Source: Cephalopachus bancanus
Taxonomy: Eukaryota; Chordata; Mammalia; Primates; Tarsiidae
Direction: 5' to 3'
NCBI GenBank assembly: GCA_027257055.1
Contig: JAPVLO010000162.1
Location: 558,001 to 622,000 of the forward strand
DNA: 64,000 nt
Positions 24,501 through 36,069 of this stretch are shown in pieces. Numbering within the stretch: the first letter of the stretch is position 1; the number at the start of each line of letters is the position of its first letter. The position numbers were made by a program, and so were the translations under genes. The notes under the pieces were generated by a model that was given only the letters and a program-made list of their open reading frames with translations, was not told where the DNA came from and searched no databases.

Positions 24501-25575
24501 CCCAGGCCAGTCTTGAATCCCTGAGCTCAGGCAGTCCTCTCACTTTGGCCTCCCAAAGTGCTGAGATTACAGGCTTGAACCACCGTGCCCAGCCCGAGAT
24601 ACTTCTTTACACTTATAGGATGACTATAATAAAGAAGACAGATAATAATAAGTGTTGTCAAGGATGTGGAGACACTGAAGCCCTCAAGTACTGCTGTTGG
24701 AAGTGCTAAATAGTACAGACACTTTGGAAAACAGTCTGGCAGTTCCCCAAAAGTTTAAACATAGAGTTACCAAGTCTATTCCTTGTTATATACCCAAAAG
24801 AAATAAAAGCATACGTCTACACAGAGACTTGTACACGATTGTTCCTAGCAGCGTTATTCATAAAAACCAAAAAGTAAAAACAACCCACATGTCCATCAAC
24901 TGGTGAATGGATAAATACAATATGATATGTAAATGCCATAAAGTATCACTTGCCAGTACAAAGGAATAAAGTACTGCTACATGCTACAACAAGGATGAAC
25001 CTTGAAAAATGCTAAGTGAAGAAACCAGACACGAAGGACCACAGATTGAATATTTGCATGAAATATTCTGAATAGACCAAATCCATAGAGAAAAAAATAT
25101 AGCTTCGTGGTTTGCTTAGGGCCCGGGATGGGGCACAGGATTTCTTTTGGAGTGATAAAATGTTCCAAAACCGATTGTGGTGATAGTTGCTCAACTCTGT
25201 TGATCTACTGAACTATTGACTTGTACACTTTAGGTGGGCAAATCATATGGTATGTGAGTTGTATTTTTTTTTTTTTTAAGCTGGAGTCTTTTTCTGTCAA
25301 TCATGGCTACCACAGCCTCAACCTGCTGGGCTAAGGCCATCTTTCTGTCTCAGTTCCCCAAGTAGCAGGAAACACAGGCACATGTCACCACACCCGGCTA
25401 ATTTTTTTATTTATTGTGGAGCCAAGGTCTTGCCAAATTGCCCAGGCTAGTCTCGAACCCCTGGGTTCAAGCAATCCTCTTGCCTCAGCCTCTCAAAGTG
25501 CTGGGATTACAAGCATGAGCCACCGCACTGGGCTGTGAGTTGTATCTTAATAAAGTCATTACCAAAAGGGGGAGC
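21560..25575 (+). mobile_element. L1 LINE 3' fragment interrupted by several Alu insertions
   Basis: L1 ORF2/3'-end sequence appears in colinear pieces: 21,560-21,745, 22,040-22,205, 22,800-23,000, 23,160-23,310 (..AAATTAAAAACTTTTGTGC..), 23,615-23,840, 24,600-25,260 and 25,546-25,575 (..TTAATAAAGTC..). The gaps hold Alus: 21,748-22,035 (+), 22,210-22,495 (-), 22,507-22,797 (-), 23,003-23,155 (+), 23,300-23,615 (-), 23,843-24,385 (+, three units), 24,386-24,595 (-) and 25,265-25,533 (-). The ORFs are dead. Confidence 0.85.
25253..25545 (-). mobile_element. Alu with 12-bp target-site duplication inside the L1 tail
   Basis: TGTGAGTTGTAT occurs at 25,253-25,264 and again at 25,534-25,545, bracketing an antisense Alu. 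The L1 sequence resumes immediately after. Confidence 0.9.
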
Positions 25576-28500
25576 TGAGGTTGCCACTGGGTGCTAGGAC
25601 ATCTGGTGCCTCAAGATGGCCCCAGTCTTGGTCCACTGGCCTCAATCCTAGCACTGGACTCTCCTTTCCATTACCGGGCAGGGGCAGCAGCCACTCTCAC
25701 CCCCTCAGGACCTGTTTAAGGTCCTGTTTGCCTTTAACCTGTGCAGTGGGACTTATGGAACTGGTGAGACCAGGCCCTTCACCAGAGGCCCCTTGCCTGG
25801 TTCTGGCTCAGACTCCCAAGAGATAGTGTCTCCTCCAGCCAGCCTACCAGAGAAGGCAGCATTGGCAACTCCAGGCCTGATGCTAAGGGGGTCGAGAGGA
25901 CCGAGAAGTGCTGAGCTACCCCAAAGCAGCGGTCCCTGAGTGGTGCAGGCCATGCCCCATCCCCACCCCCAGCCGGCCCCCATTCGGCCCCAATTGCAAG
26001 GCAGGCTGTTCACCCCGACAAGGGTGTCTTTGTTGGGGCTCGAATTCTGGGGCCCCAAATCAGGATCACAGGGGCAGGGGCCAAGGGAACTTCTGAGCCT
26101 CAGGACAAACCTCCACCCAATCCTTGGGCTTTGCATATGATTGGGATTGTGGGAGGGGAGACCCCCTAAGTGTGCCCATCCAACAGTCCCCAGGGTTATC
26201 CCCCCAGTAACAGCAGGGAAGGGCGGAGGCGGTGAAGCCCTGCCCCCAGAACACCCCCCAGGGGAAGCCCGAATCCTGGAGCAGAGGGAAGACCAGTGCT
26301 GAGGGTGAATAGAGGAGGACTGTGAAGAAGCAGAACTTCCCTGTGTGCAGAAAAGAGGGGTGGAGGAGGAGCAAGCGGGTGTCTCCGTAGTGGTGAGTAA
26401 TCTGGAGCCAGCCAGGGCTAGGTGGGCGCCGGTTCCCCTCCTCTCCTGAGCGGCTTAGACTCTCCAAGCCCGTTTCCTGTTGATCACCGTGGCACCTGCC
26501 TCCTAGAGCAGCTGTGAGCGTGAATTATGGTCACCTGTGTAACCATCCAGCACGGACCTGGCTCCCATCCAGAACTCAGGCGCCGGCATCATTATCACAG
26601 CCACTGGGATGGGGAGAGGGGCTTGGAGCTGGGATTACACGGTCTTGAGGGGTGGTGCATTTTACCAATTCATACAGAGTTGTCTTATGGTCTAAATAGG
26701 TGCTGTCCAGTACAGTAGCCACTAGCGATGTATGGCTATTTATATTAAAAGACATTGAGGCTGGTCATGGTGGCTTACGCCTGTAATCTCAATACCTTGG
26801 GAGGCTGAAGCAGGAGAAGTGCTTGAGGCCATGAGTTTGAGACAAGCCTGGGTAACCTAAGGAGACTTCATCTCTACAAAAAAATTTTTTTTAAATTAGC
26901 CAGGTGTGGTGGTGTGTGCCTGCAGTCTCAGCTACTCAGGAAGCTGAGGCAGACAGATCACCTGAGCCCAGGAAAGTAAAGTTGCAGTGAGCCGTGATTG
27001 TGCCACTGCACTCCAGCCTGGGCTACAGAAAGAGACTAGGACTCAAAACAACAATGACCACCACAACAAAAACATATCTAAACAAATGAATTAGAATGAA
27101 AAATGCAGATGCTCTGTTGCCCTAGCCATATTATAGGCACTGGCATCACATGACTGCTGCATTGGGCACACCTAGAACTCCCCCCACCCCAAAAGCTAGT
27201 TCTACCGGGCCACTGGGGAGGCGCTGCTGAAGCTTGCCAGCAAGGCAGGAAGAGCTGCCATGGGAAGAAGAGATTCCAGGCAGGGGCACACATGCTCCCT
27301 CCCTTCCTTCCCCAAATCGCTTAGATTTCCAAACCCTAGTGGGATTGGAGCAAAGAGAGTCAAGATCAGAGAAGCCCCAGGTGGAAAGAAGCACAAGGCA
27401 GACTGGCTGTCTCTACTGGCAAGTTTCCCTCCAGCCGTGGCGGTCACTTGTGGACCCTGGAAGCCTCTGCCCACCGCGCAGGGGCTGGCCTCTAAATGGA
27501 AGGTTCAGATAGGCAGTCTCATTGTGTTGGTCTTGCTATACCGGAAACAAAGCAAAAACCTCACACACACTCCTAATCCTAAAATCCCAGTAAGTTCCGT
27601 CTGACAAGGAAGCGTTGGGCCATGAGTGTCACCCTGTGGGCGGTGTGGCCGGGGTATGGATGGACATTTCGTACTTGGCTGGGCACACTGCAGCTCCACA
27701 CCACGCCTGGAACGCAGTGACGTGGACGGGGAGGGGCATTTTAAAGGACGGGCAAAGCTGATCCTTCCTGGGAGGGAACTGGTGAATTTGAGAGAGGCGT
27801 AGCCAGGCTGTGGGATGTGAGTTACGGAGGTAGAGACTCAGATTGGCGATCAATGCACAGCCCTCACTGCCACCACTGCTCAGCTAGCTTATTTCATCTG
27901 TCACAACTGTTGTGGTTTGAAAGCTATCAGATGAAGCAGAAAATCTAATCGTGGTCGAATCCTTTCTCTCCGTCCTCCCTCCCCACAGTGACCTTTTGCA
28001 TCCAGCCATCAGATCCAGAGGGAAAACCAACCCGCTGCTGTTGCTGGTACAACCCAAAGAGGTAAAAAGGGAAGTCACGGATGCTGAGGCCTCCTACGTG
28101 CCAGGTACGGTGCAGTCATTGTGTACACGTGACGTTTGCCCTGTTGGATTCTCCTGACATAAGATGGGAAGTATTACCTCATTGTACAGCGGAGAGATTC
28201 GGGCTCAGGGTGTTAAGGAGCTTGGTGGAGTAAGCAGTTAAGGTTCAATATCTGCTAAGGACCCAGGAGAAAACAGAATTCCCGCAAAAGGATTTAGCCA
28301 AGGAGAATTTGGAGAAGGAGCTAGTGACAGATCTGCAGACACGGTTAAGAGAACCAGCAGGGGACATTGAGGCATCAAGGACTAATAATATCAGGAAGCC
28401 GTTGTCCCCTCCTGGGACTGAGGGGAAAGGGGACGGAAGAGAGTCATCACCGGAGCCCAGGCAGAGGAGGCAAAGGCCAGGGAGGAAGTATCCCGTCCCT

Positions 28501-30970
28501 CCTCCTCTCCTGCCCGCCAAGCCCGTGACATTTGTTTCTTCAGTCAGAAAACGCGGAAGCTCAGAGTGATGCAGTGTGTAGTGACAAACAGGACAGAGCA
28601 TGATGGAGGGGAATCAACTGGTCAGGCAGCGGTGGCAGGAACTGAATTCTGAACTCACTGGCTGTGAACTCAGGCCCTCCCACTGCCTGGTAGCTCTGTG
28701 CTGCTTCTGAGCCTAGAGGCCTCCTCCGGGCGCCCACGTCACGGGAAGGCTCCACTCAGGGTGGCTTCTACACCAAGTAAGGACTCAAGCCTGGCCCAGG
28801 TCCTTCCTTCTTTCCTTCTCCAGCCAAATGTTCTTCCAAGAAAGAGCTGTTTCTGGTCAGGACGGCTGCATCTGGGCCTACTGGCCCCGCAGAAGAACAG
28901 GCCAGACGTTGATTCGTGGATTCCAAGCCTGACATCTGTGTGTACTTGAGTCTGGTCCCCATGCCCTTTCCTGTGCCAGGAATCTCGTTTCCAAGAAGCT
29001 CTGGGCAGGACCGTGTGTCACTCGTCACTACATCCCTGCATCTAGCACAGTGCCTGGCATGCACAGAAGAGGCCCACGGGACCACTCTCAAATGCCTTGC
29101 GGGCCTGACACAGTAACTCACGCCTGCAATCCCAGCTCTTTGAGAGGCCGAGACGGGAGAATTGCTTAAGCCTAGGAGTTTGAGGCCAGCCTGGGTAACA
29201 TAGTGAGACCTCGACTCTACAAAATATCAAAAAATTAGTTGGGTGTGGTCGTGTGCACCCGCAGGGCTCAGCTACTCAGGGTAGGAGGATTGCTTGAGCC
29301 CAGGAGTTTCAGACTGTGGTGAGCTGTAATTGGGCCAATGCCTGGATGACAGAGTTTGAGACCCCAACTGAAAAAAAAAAAGCTTTGCCAAGTAGCGCCT
29401 TTCCTCAGGGCACTGTTCTTTCATTTCACAGAGTGAGATTTCCAGATGTTTCTTTACCTTCTGTTGCAGATTTTTAAAAAAAAATATGAATATTGACTTT
29501 TCAATTTGGACCTCAGAGGGAGATGACTATGACAATAAAAATAATAATATATCACAAGTGCTTAAAAAGTGCTGGGCAAGCCAGGCTCGGTGGCTCAGCC
29601 TGTAATCCCGCGCCCTGGGAGGCTGAGGCGAGTGGATTGCCTGAGCCCGCAGGTTCGAGACCCGCCCGGGCAACTTGGCGAGCCCTCATCTCTACAATAA
29701 ATCAAAAATTAGCCGGGTGTGGTAGCGCGCACCTGTAGTTCCAGCTACTTGGAAGGCTGAGGTGGCAGGATCGCTGGCTCCCAGCAGGTCATGGCTGCGG
29801 TGGCCGGGAGCGGCCACTGCACTCCAGTCTGGGCGACAGAGTGACTCCAACTCAAAAAAAAAATAGTGCTGGGCAAAAATTTTTTACATGCATTATCTCA
29901 CTTAACAACTTGTGTGGTCCACCTCTCATGCACACCCTCATTCTGGCCGTATGCAGTTTGCAAGCAGCTCTGCCCAGGTGCATCGCGACAGCGTCTCACC
30001 TGAGCCCTGGCTGTAAATCTCTCCCTGTTCCATTGGAATGTCTCAGTGCACGGCACTGGACACCCTTGGGGACCCACTTGGGCTCACTCATGCATAACTC
30101 AGAACAGAGAATGCCCTGTGGGGCCACCCTTGCCAGTGAAGTCCCTACACCGATGGCTATGTGCTTGTACCTTCTGCCTGTCTTCACGGGGCTCAGTGGT
30201 CCTGCAGGACGGCCTTAAATGTCCCCAGCAGCGCCAGGTCTGTCACGGTCCTCCACCTATTGGCTTCCATCCTTCCTATTGCACTCTTCTCACCCTTCAT
30301 TCCTGCTCCCTGGGATTGTATCCCATGAGAAGCCTGCCTGTAAACCTTTGTCTCAGGCTCAGCTTCCAGGGAACTCTGGCTACAACAAGCCTCAGCAAGA
30401 GCTATGATGAGGGGCTCATATTACCCCCTGTTACAGGGGAGGGCCGGAGCCGTGGACTCCGTAACGTGCCAAGTTCATATAGCAGGTAAGGGGTGGAACC
30501 ATAGGAACACAGGGCATGCTCCTTTCAGGGAGTCGGAGCAGGATTTCTGGCAGTGTTGAGTGCCCGTTGAGGTCTGTGGCCACAAATCTGTAGTGAAGCC
30601 AGTCAGGCAAGTGGTGGGGCGCTGTCCTGCAATGCTCAGGTGCCTGACAGAGGCACGAGGAAGGCAGGTGGGTTGGGGGGTGGGGAGGGGCAGCTCAGGG
30701 GAGGTACAGAGCAGTGAGACACTGAGAGTCAGGGTGGCCAGGGCTGGGGAAGACCTGGACTCCTGGGGATGACATTTCCAGGGAGTGGTGAGAGGATGCA
30801 AGTCCTGCCCAGCTCTTGAACGCTGACTCTAGGGTGGGGTCCCTCTCTGAGGCCCAAGATGGATGACCCGCTAGCTACGTGGCCAGAGGTCAGTGTGGAC
30901 AGGCCTGACCAGGCCCCAGGGTCTTAAGGACCTGGCATAGAAACAGACCCCTGGCTTAGTCTCATTGTGA
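25575..30970. other. Intergenic region, middle
   Basis: No gene recognised. Alus at 26,758-27,045 (+), 29,100-29,380 (+) and 29,580-29,864 (+). The last is a young-type element with the exact 12-bp target duplication AGTGCTGGGCAA at 29,568-29,579 and 29,865-29,876. A MIR-like remnant lies near 28,150-28,250. The remainder (25.6-26.7, 27.1-29.1 and 29.9-31.0 kb) looks unique and holds only short ORFs. Confidence 0.6.
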
Positions 30971-31349
30971 CTTTGAGTTTCTCATGAAAAAAAAATGTGT
31001 TGTTTATTTGAAATTCAAATCTAACAGAGCATCCTGCATTTTTATTTGCCAAGTCTGGCAACTCTATCCTGACTGAGCTTGTGACACCCCCAGTGCAGCC
31101 ACGGCCTCCTTGTCCTCCAGCTCTCTTCAGGCCCCACCAGCCCTGCTCTCCTTGTTCTCAGCTCAGCCTCCCCATTCATGGGATCCAACAGTCCCCAGCT
31201 CCTGTCTGTTCTTTAGAAATGCCCCCTTTCTGCAGCCCTCTGCCATCCCTGGCTCGGTGCCTAGACAGGTGCTGTCGCAGGCCCCACCTGGTCTCTTGGC
31301 ATCTAGCCTCCACCAGACAGATACTCCTAAAATACCTCTTTGACCATTC

Positions 31350-32077
31350 TGATGTGGATTTTTCAGGTCAGCCTGGACTTTGAGAGTGTCAGTTCAATGG
31401 GTCGGCCAACCTTTCCTAGAGAGGGTCGTGGAGGTGCCGGTAAGCCTAGCCCCAGAAGGGTCAGCTCTAATGGACTGGCAAGCCAAGCCCTGAGAGTGTT
31501 GCTGGTTCAGTGGGCTGGCAAGCCTAGCCCCCTGGGTGTCTCAGCTTCAGAGTCTCGCCTTCCTCCAACAGCTCTCCTGGTTCAGCCAGCTCTGTCAGCT
31601 GGCAAGCCAGCCTCTGGGGTACACGGCTATTCAACTCCAGTGATCTTCTGCAGGTCTTCAGGGTTGAGGTTCTTGTCTCATGCCCAGGAAGAATGAGGGA
31701 CATGGCTGGCCAGAAAGTGTGTAAGCAGGATTTATTGAGAGAACAGAAAAGCTCCCATAGCGGGAGGGGACCCGACAGGGTTGCCCGTGTGGGCCGGAAA
31801 CCTGGGTCTTATACAGCCCTAAGTCCAAGCCGATTGGCTAGCACTAGCTGTGAGCTGTAGCTGTTCTGATTGGTCAGTACTAAGGTAGGGACCTAATGGT
31901 GAGCTGATTGGTTGCTTTTCGATCCCAGCAGTGAGGACTTTAGCTCTAGCTTGAGAGGCTTGCAGGGAGCTTGTTTATTGATGCTGAGCCTGAGAGGCCT
32001 GCCAGGAGTTCACTATATGTTACCAGAGGACTCACCTGTCTGTCTGCCTAGTCTTCCTCTAGCTATCTCCTGTCTCA
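31350..32077 (-). mobile_element. Solo LTR of an endogenous retrovirus, inserted in the KCP duplicate
   Basis: 728 bp beginning TG and ending CA. On the minus strand it carries a polyadenylation-like TCAATAAATCCTGCTTAC and several ATTGG-type CCAAT motifs, as expected for U3-R-U5. Flanking bases attc (31,346-31,349) and gttc (32,078-32,081) look like a slightly decayed 4-bp target duplication. The uninterrupted target is visible in KCP at about 44,230-44,245 on the opposite strand. No internal viral genes are present. Family not recognised. Confidence 0.75.
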
Positions 32078-32330
32078 GTTCCACACTCTGGTCCTTCATC
32101 ATTCAGTTGCTCCCCATCGCCCTCAGAAGAAAGACAAAACTGCAAGGCTTACAGTAGCCTGTTCTCACTGGCCTTCCCAGGCTGACTTCCTGCGACCCAT
32201 CTCCCCCACCCTGTCCTTGTGCCCAGAGTGCCTTCAGCTATGCCCTCTCCTTCAGGTGAATTTCTACTTTCCCTGGAAGAGTCAGCTGAAATGGCCCATT
32301 GTGCGTAAAGTCCCCCTGACTGCCTAGCTC

Positions 32331-32632
32331 AGGAGTCCCCAACCTCTGGGTCACAGACTGGTATCAGTTCATGGCTGGTTAGGAACCGGGCGCCCAGCAG
32401 GAGGTGAGTGGCAGGTGAGCAGAGCTCCACCTTCTGTTAGATCAACAGAGGCATCAGATTCTTGAGGAGCATGAACCCTAATGTGAACTGCAAATGCAAG
32501 GCATCTAGATTTCGCTCCTTATGAGACTCTAATGTCTGATGATACTCCCCCACCCCTTCATCCCATCCCTGGAAAAACTGTCCTCCATGAAACTGGCCCC
32601 TGATACCAAAAAGGCTGGGGACTGTTGGCCTA
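32331..32632 (-). mobile_element. hAT-like nonautonomous DNA transposon fossil, copy 2
   Basis: Reverse orientation of the same element as at 18,968: left end AGTCCCCAACCTCTGGG with 'ggttaggaaccggg..cagcaggaggtgagtgg', right end ..AAAAAGGCTGGGGACTGTTGG. It sits inside the KCP duplicate and is absent from the parental KCP intron. Confidence 0.75.
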
Positions 32633-33814
32633 GCTGGATGGGCATCCCTTGTCCTCCTGTCCTCTCCTCTGGCACAGCACATAGTGTGCTGCCTTCTATA
32701 CCTGCTCTTCCTCTTTTTTTTTTTTCTTTTTCCTTTTGAGTCAGAGTCTCACTGTGTTGTCCAGGCTGGAGTGTAGTGGCACAATCATGGCTCACTGCAG
32801 CCTCAACCTCCTGGACTCAGGTGATCTTCCAGCCTCAGCCTTCTGAGTAGCTGGGGCTACAGGCATGTGCCACCACACCCAGGCATTCTTTTTTGTAAAG
32901 ACAAGTTCTTCCTATGCCCAGGCTGGTCTCGAACTCCTGGACTCAAGCAATCCTTTCACCTTGACTTCCTAAAGTGCTGGGACTATAGCCATGAGTCACC
33001 ACACCTGGCCCTACACCTCCTCTTAATGTGCTCACTGGATCTTAAATCTTGTGTTGAAGCACAGGATTATCCTCTCAACTAGAATGGAAGCTCCCTAGAG
33101 CAGGAAAAACATCCTGTGTCCATTTCCCTCAAAGTCTCTGGCTCAGTCTCAGGGCCAGCATCTGGTGACGTGTGCACATGTTCTGAACTCTCTAGCCATG
33201 TCAGAGTGGGTGGGCAGGAACCCTCTGGGCAAGCCCCACACCCACTTATTCTCAGGTAGGAGCGGGGGCCGGGGGGTGTCTCCCAGAATGCCTGCAGGGG
33301 TGGGGTGTGGCTGGCAGATGGCTGACCTGGCTCACAGTGTGGGCAGCATGCCCCTGGCTCAGGGCAGGGTCCTCTTGGGCATGGCTTCTGGGTACAGGTG
33401 ATGGCCCCTGCCTGTGGGGAGCAGACTAGGGTGGCTGCACCAGCATCAGGATCCTGGAGGGCAGGGCCCCAGACCAGAACCTCGCCCAGGCTGGGGCACA
33501 TGGAGGATCCAGAGGATGAGTTGGCTGTGGAGATGTAGGCTGTCCTCCCTCCAAGGGCAGAAAAGAGGAGTCCAGCCCCTCTTCTTCATCCCCGCATGCT
33601 CTTAACTCCTGAAAACCAAGAACAAACAAAAAAAGTCAAAGGGACTTTGAAACTCCTGACAGCCCAGCTATCCCGGTGCCCGAGCCCACGGAAGGAGCAG
33701 GCTGGGGAAGTCCCGGGGTCTCCCAGAGCTTCTTGTGTGTGACCGGGAGCAGGTTGGGGGTTGTGGAATACTTATTTTGCGGTTCCAACTTGCCAAAGGC
33801 GCCGGTGGGTCGTC

Positions 33815-34077
33815 TAGGGCAGCAGTCCCCAGCCTTTGCGGCATCAGGGACGGGTTTCACGGAAGACAATTTTTCCACGGGAGCGTGTGAGTGGGGAATT
33901 ATCCGAGGTTCATAAGGAGCCCCAGCTTGATCCCTCGCATGCGCAGTTCACAGTAGGGTGCGCGCTCCTGTACGAATCTAATGCCGCCGCTGACTTGACA
34001 GCATACAGAGCTCGGGCCTCCTGTCGCTCACCTCCGGTTCACCACAGTCCGTGGACAGGTACCGGTCCGCGGCAATG
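33815..34077 (+). mobile_element. hAT-like nonautonomous DNA transposon fossil, copy 3
   Basis: GCAGCAGTCCCCAGCCTTTG at the left, 'ggaagacaatttttccacggg' and 'cgcatgcgcagttcacagtagggtgcgcgctcctgt' in the middle, and 'ggacaggtaccggtccgcgg' at the right end. It lies at the junction between the KCP and IRF5 duplicate pieces. Confidence 0.75.
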
Positions 34078-34139
34078 CACGTCTGGCATTTCATCAGAGG
34101 CCGTGGGCTCGGCCCAATGCTCAGTCCGGGTCCACGGTC

Positions 34140-35690
34140 ACCGGGTCAGTCTGGCGGGTGGGGAGTCCCCGCATGGGTCTCTTGCGCGGGTCGCCGCGCC
34201 ATGCAGAGGATCCCGGGGAAGCCTGGGACGGTGCAGCTGAGTCCCGCCGCTGCCTGAGCTCCGGGCGCAGCCACGCGGACGTCCGCAGACAGGGGGGGCC
34301 CGGCCGCAGTTCGCTCCTCTCCGCGCCCCCCCCGGAGCGCCCCGAGGGCAGCTGGAGCGGCGCCCGGCCACTGCCCAACCTCTCCCAGCCTCGACCGGGA
34401 CCCGCGGCCCCGGGGCACCTGCCGGCGGCACGCGCGGACTGGAGGCCCTGGGGGACCCGAAATCGGGGGGCCGCCGCGGAAGGGAGCTCCATCGCCCGGA
34501 TCGGCGTGGGTTGTGGGCGCCCGGCGACCCCCGGCCCGAGCGGCGGAGTCGGCACCGCGGCCGGGGCGCGGGTACCGCGGCTTCTGCCCCCGCCCTCTCC
34601 CTCTCCCCCGCCGCCCGCACGCCGATTCGGACGAGAGGCTGAGGCTGAGGCTGGGGCGTCCATCCCCGAGACCGTCCGGCCGAGCAGGTGGGCGCGTCCC
34701 GGAAGGCGGTGGCCGGTGGAGGCGCTGCCCTGGAGCGGGCCCGAGCAGTGGATACGGGTTCCTCGGTGCGAACCCGGAGGGGCGCGATCCTCGCGGCTGG
34801 CGTCTTAGTCCTATCCCGACTTACGAACGAAACAATGAAGAGGCCAAAGTGGAGGAGGGAAGGAGGCTGGTGTGGCCGCGATGCGGGGAGAGACGGCTGA
34901 AAACCCGCGGGGGGGGGGGGAGCGGGGCCTGGAGGGGGCGGGGCGGGGGCGGGAGGACTTTACCGAGCACAGGAGGGCGGGCGGCGCCACCAGCAGGAGG
35001 AAGGGTTCAGAGGCAACCCTAAGCCGGCTGGCGGTGTGGCTCGGCGGAGCTGGCGGAGGTGGCCGCCGACCCCAGCGAGGATAAGTGACCAGGACCAGAC
35101 AGGGCACGGGCTGCTGGGTCGACGGTGGAGCCCGGAGTCCTCCGAAGGGGCTGTCCGCATAGGCAAGTCCCGCCTTCCCCTGAACTGTGGATCTGTGGCT
35201 GCAGCTGAGGGGCTCTGGCAGGTGACCAGGAAAGGCTGAGAAGCCACCCTTTGTCCCTAAACCCCTCCTGGGGGGCTTTCCCCTGCACCCGGCCTTCCCT
35301 CTCCCCCCCACACCCCCACCCCGAGAGGAAGCAGAGAGAGGCTCCTTCTTGCCCCACCTGCTGCCCCAGGGTCTCAGCCTGTCTCTACAGGAGGGCAGCA
35401 AGGTCCGCCTCTGGTCAGCTCCCCCAGGGGGCGGGATGTAGGGTCAGGCTGGGTGCAGGGAACCCCTGAGCTTCCTTGAGCTGAGAGTGAGGTTTGCAGG
35501 GAGGTGAGGATTACACACAGCACAAGCAGAGGTGGCAGGGGCCTGCTCCTGGGACCACCCCCAGCAGGACCGCCCCGAGCTTCCTCCCTAGGGTTCTGGT
35601 GCCCAGAGCTTGTGGGTCCTCAAGGGCTGTCTCCTGGGACTTTAGTGGGGCCTGGGCTGAGCTGGGGGATGGCATCAGCCCGCTGGGAGC
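34140..35690 (+). pseudogene. IRF5: Inverted duplicate of the IRF5 promoter CpG island and adjoining intron 1
   Basis: Plus-strand sequence aligns to the reverse complement of about 8,630-10,080. Shared landmarks: 'agctccgggcgcagccacgc' (34,257 and 9,990 region), 'ggcttctgccccc..' then 'gcccgcacgc' (34,580 vs 9,670), the block 'cgacttacgaacgaaac' (34,818 vs 9,475), 'cccctcctggggggctt' (35,262 vs 9,035) and 'gcttcctccctagggtt' (35,579 vs 8,735). CpG density remains high, so it is still a CpG island. Coding exons of IRF5 are not included. It could retain promoter activity, pointing toward the FLNC remnant and KCP. Confidence 0.9.
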
Positions 35691-36069
35691 CCAGTGCCTC
35701 TCCTTCCCCTGACAGGGCTCCCCCAACCAGGCTCAATTTCCCCTCCCCCAGAGCCCTGGCTGAGCTTCTTTTCATCCTCCTCATTGTGCACCTCTTTCCA
35801 GAAGCCCTCCTAGCTGCCTGCAGCCCACACAGCTGGTCAGGCACTGGCCTGGGCTGCAGTCTGCTTCTCACAGGGTCGGGCCCTTCCTCAGCCAGGACAG
35901 AGCACATCATCTCTCAACCCCACGTACTCAGCAGAGCTCGGGGTGGTGCCTCTTGTAGCAGGTCCCACACGAGCCCCTGGCTCCTGCCTGCCCCCAGGCT
36001 GGGCTTAGAGAGAATGAAGACCAACCCAGCCTGGCCTCCTGGGACTCTGAGCCTCTGTGGCCTTTGCAG

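Larger units (their letters stand above)
30970..33575 (-). pseudogene. KCP: Inverted duplicate of a KCP intron segment including one KCP exon
   Basis: Reverse complement of this stretch aligns to KCP 43,395-44,545. It includes a copy of the 85-bp VWC exon (33,327-33,411, minus strand) that still reads AGAITCTQKPCPRGPCPEPG with intact AG and GT splice dinucleotides, differing from the parental exon by about one residue. Matching blocks are roughly 33,065-33,570 to 43,395-43,905, 32,078-33,060 to 43,905-44,235, and 30,985-31,349 to 44,235-44,545. Three insertions interrupt the copy: a solo LTR, a hAT-like element and an Alu (32,710-33,012). No start codon, no other KCP exons and no promoter are present, so it is a dead fragment. 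Confidence 0.9.

Noticed and set aside
34121..35401. Open frames of 150-216 codons in the duplicated island
   Set aside because: Same GC artefact; the sequence is explained as an inverted copy of the IRF5 noncoding promoter region.
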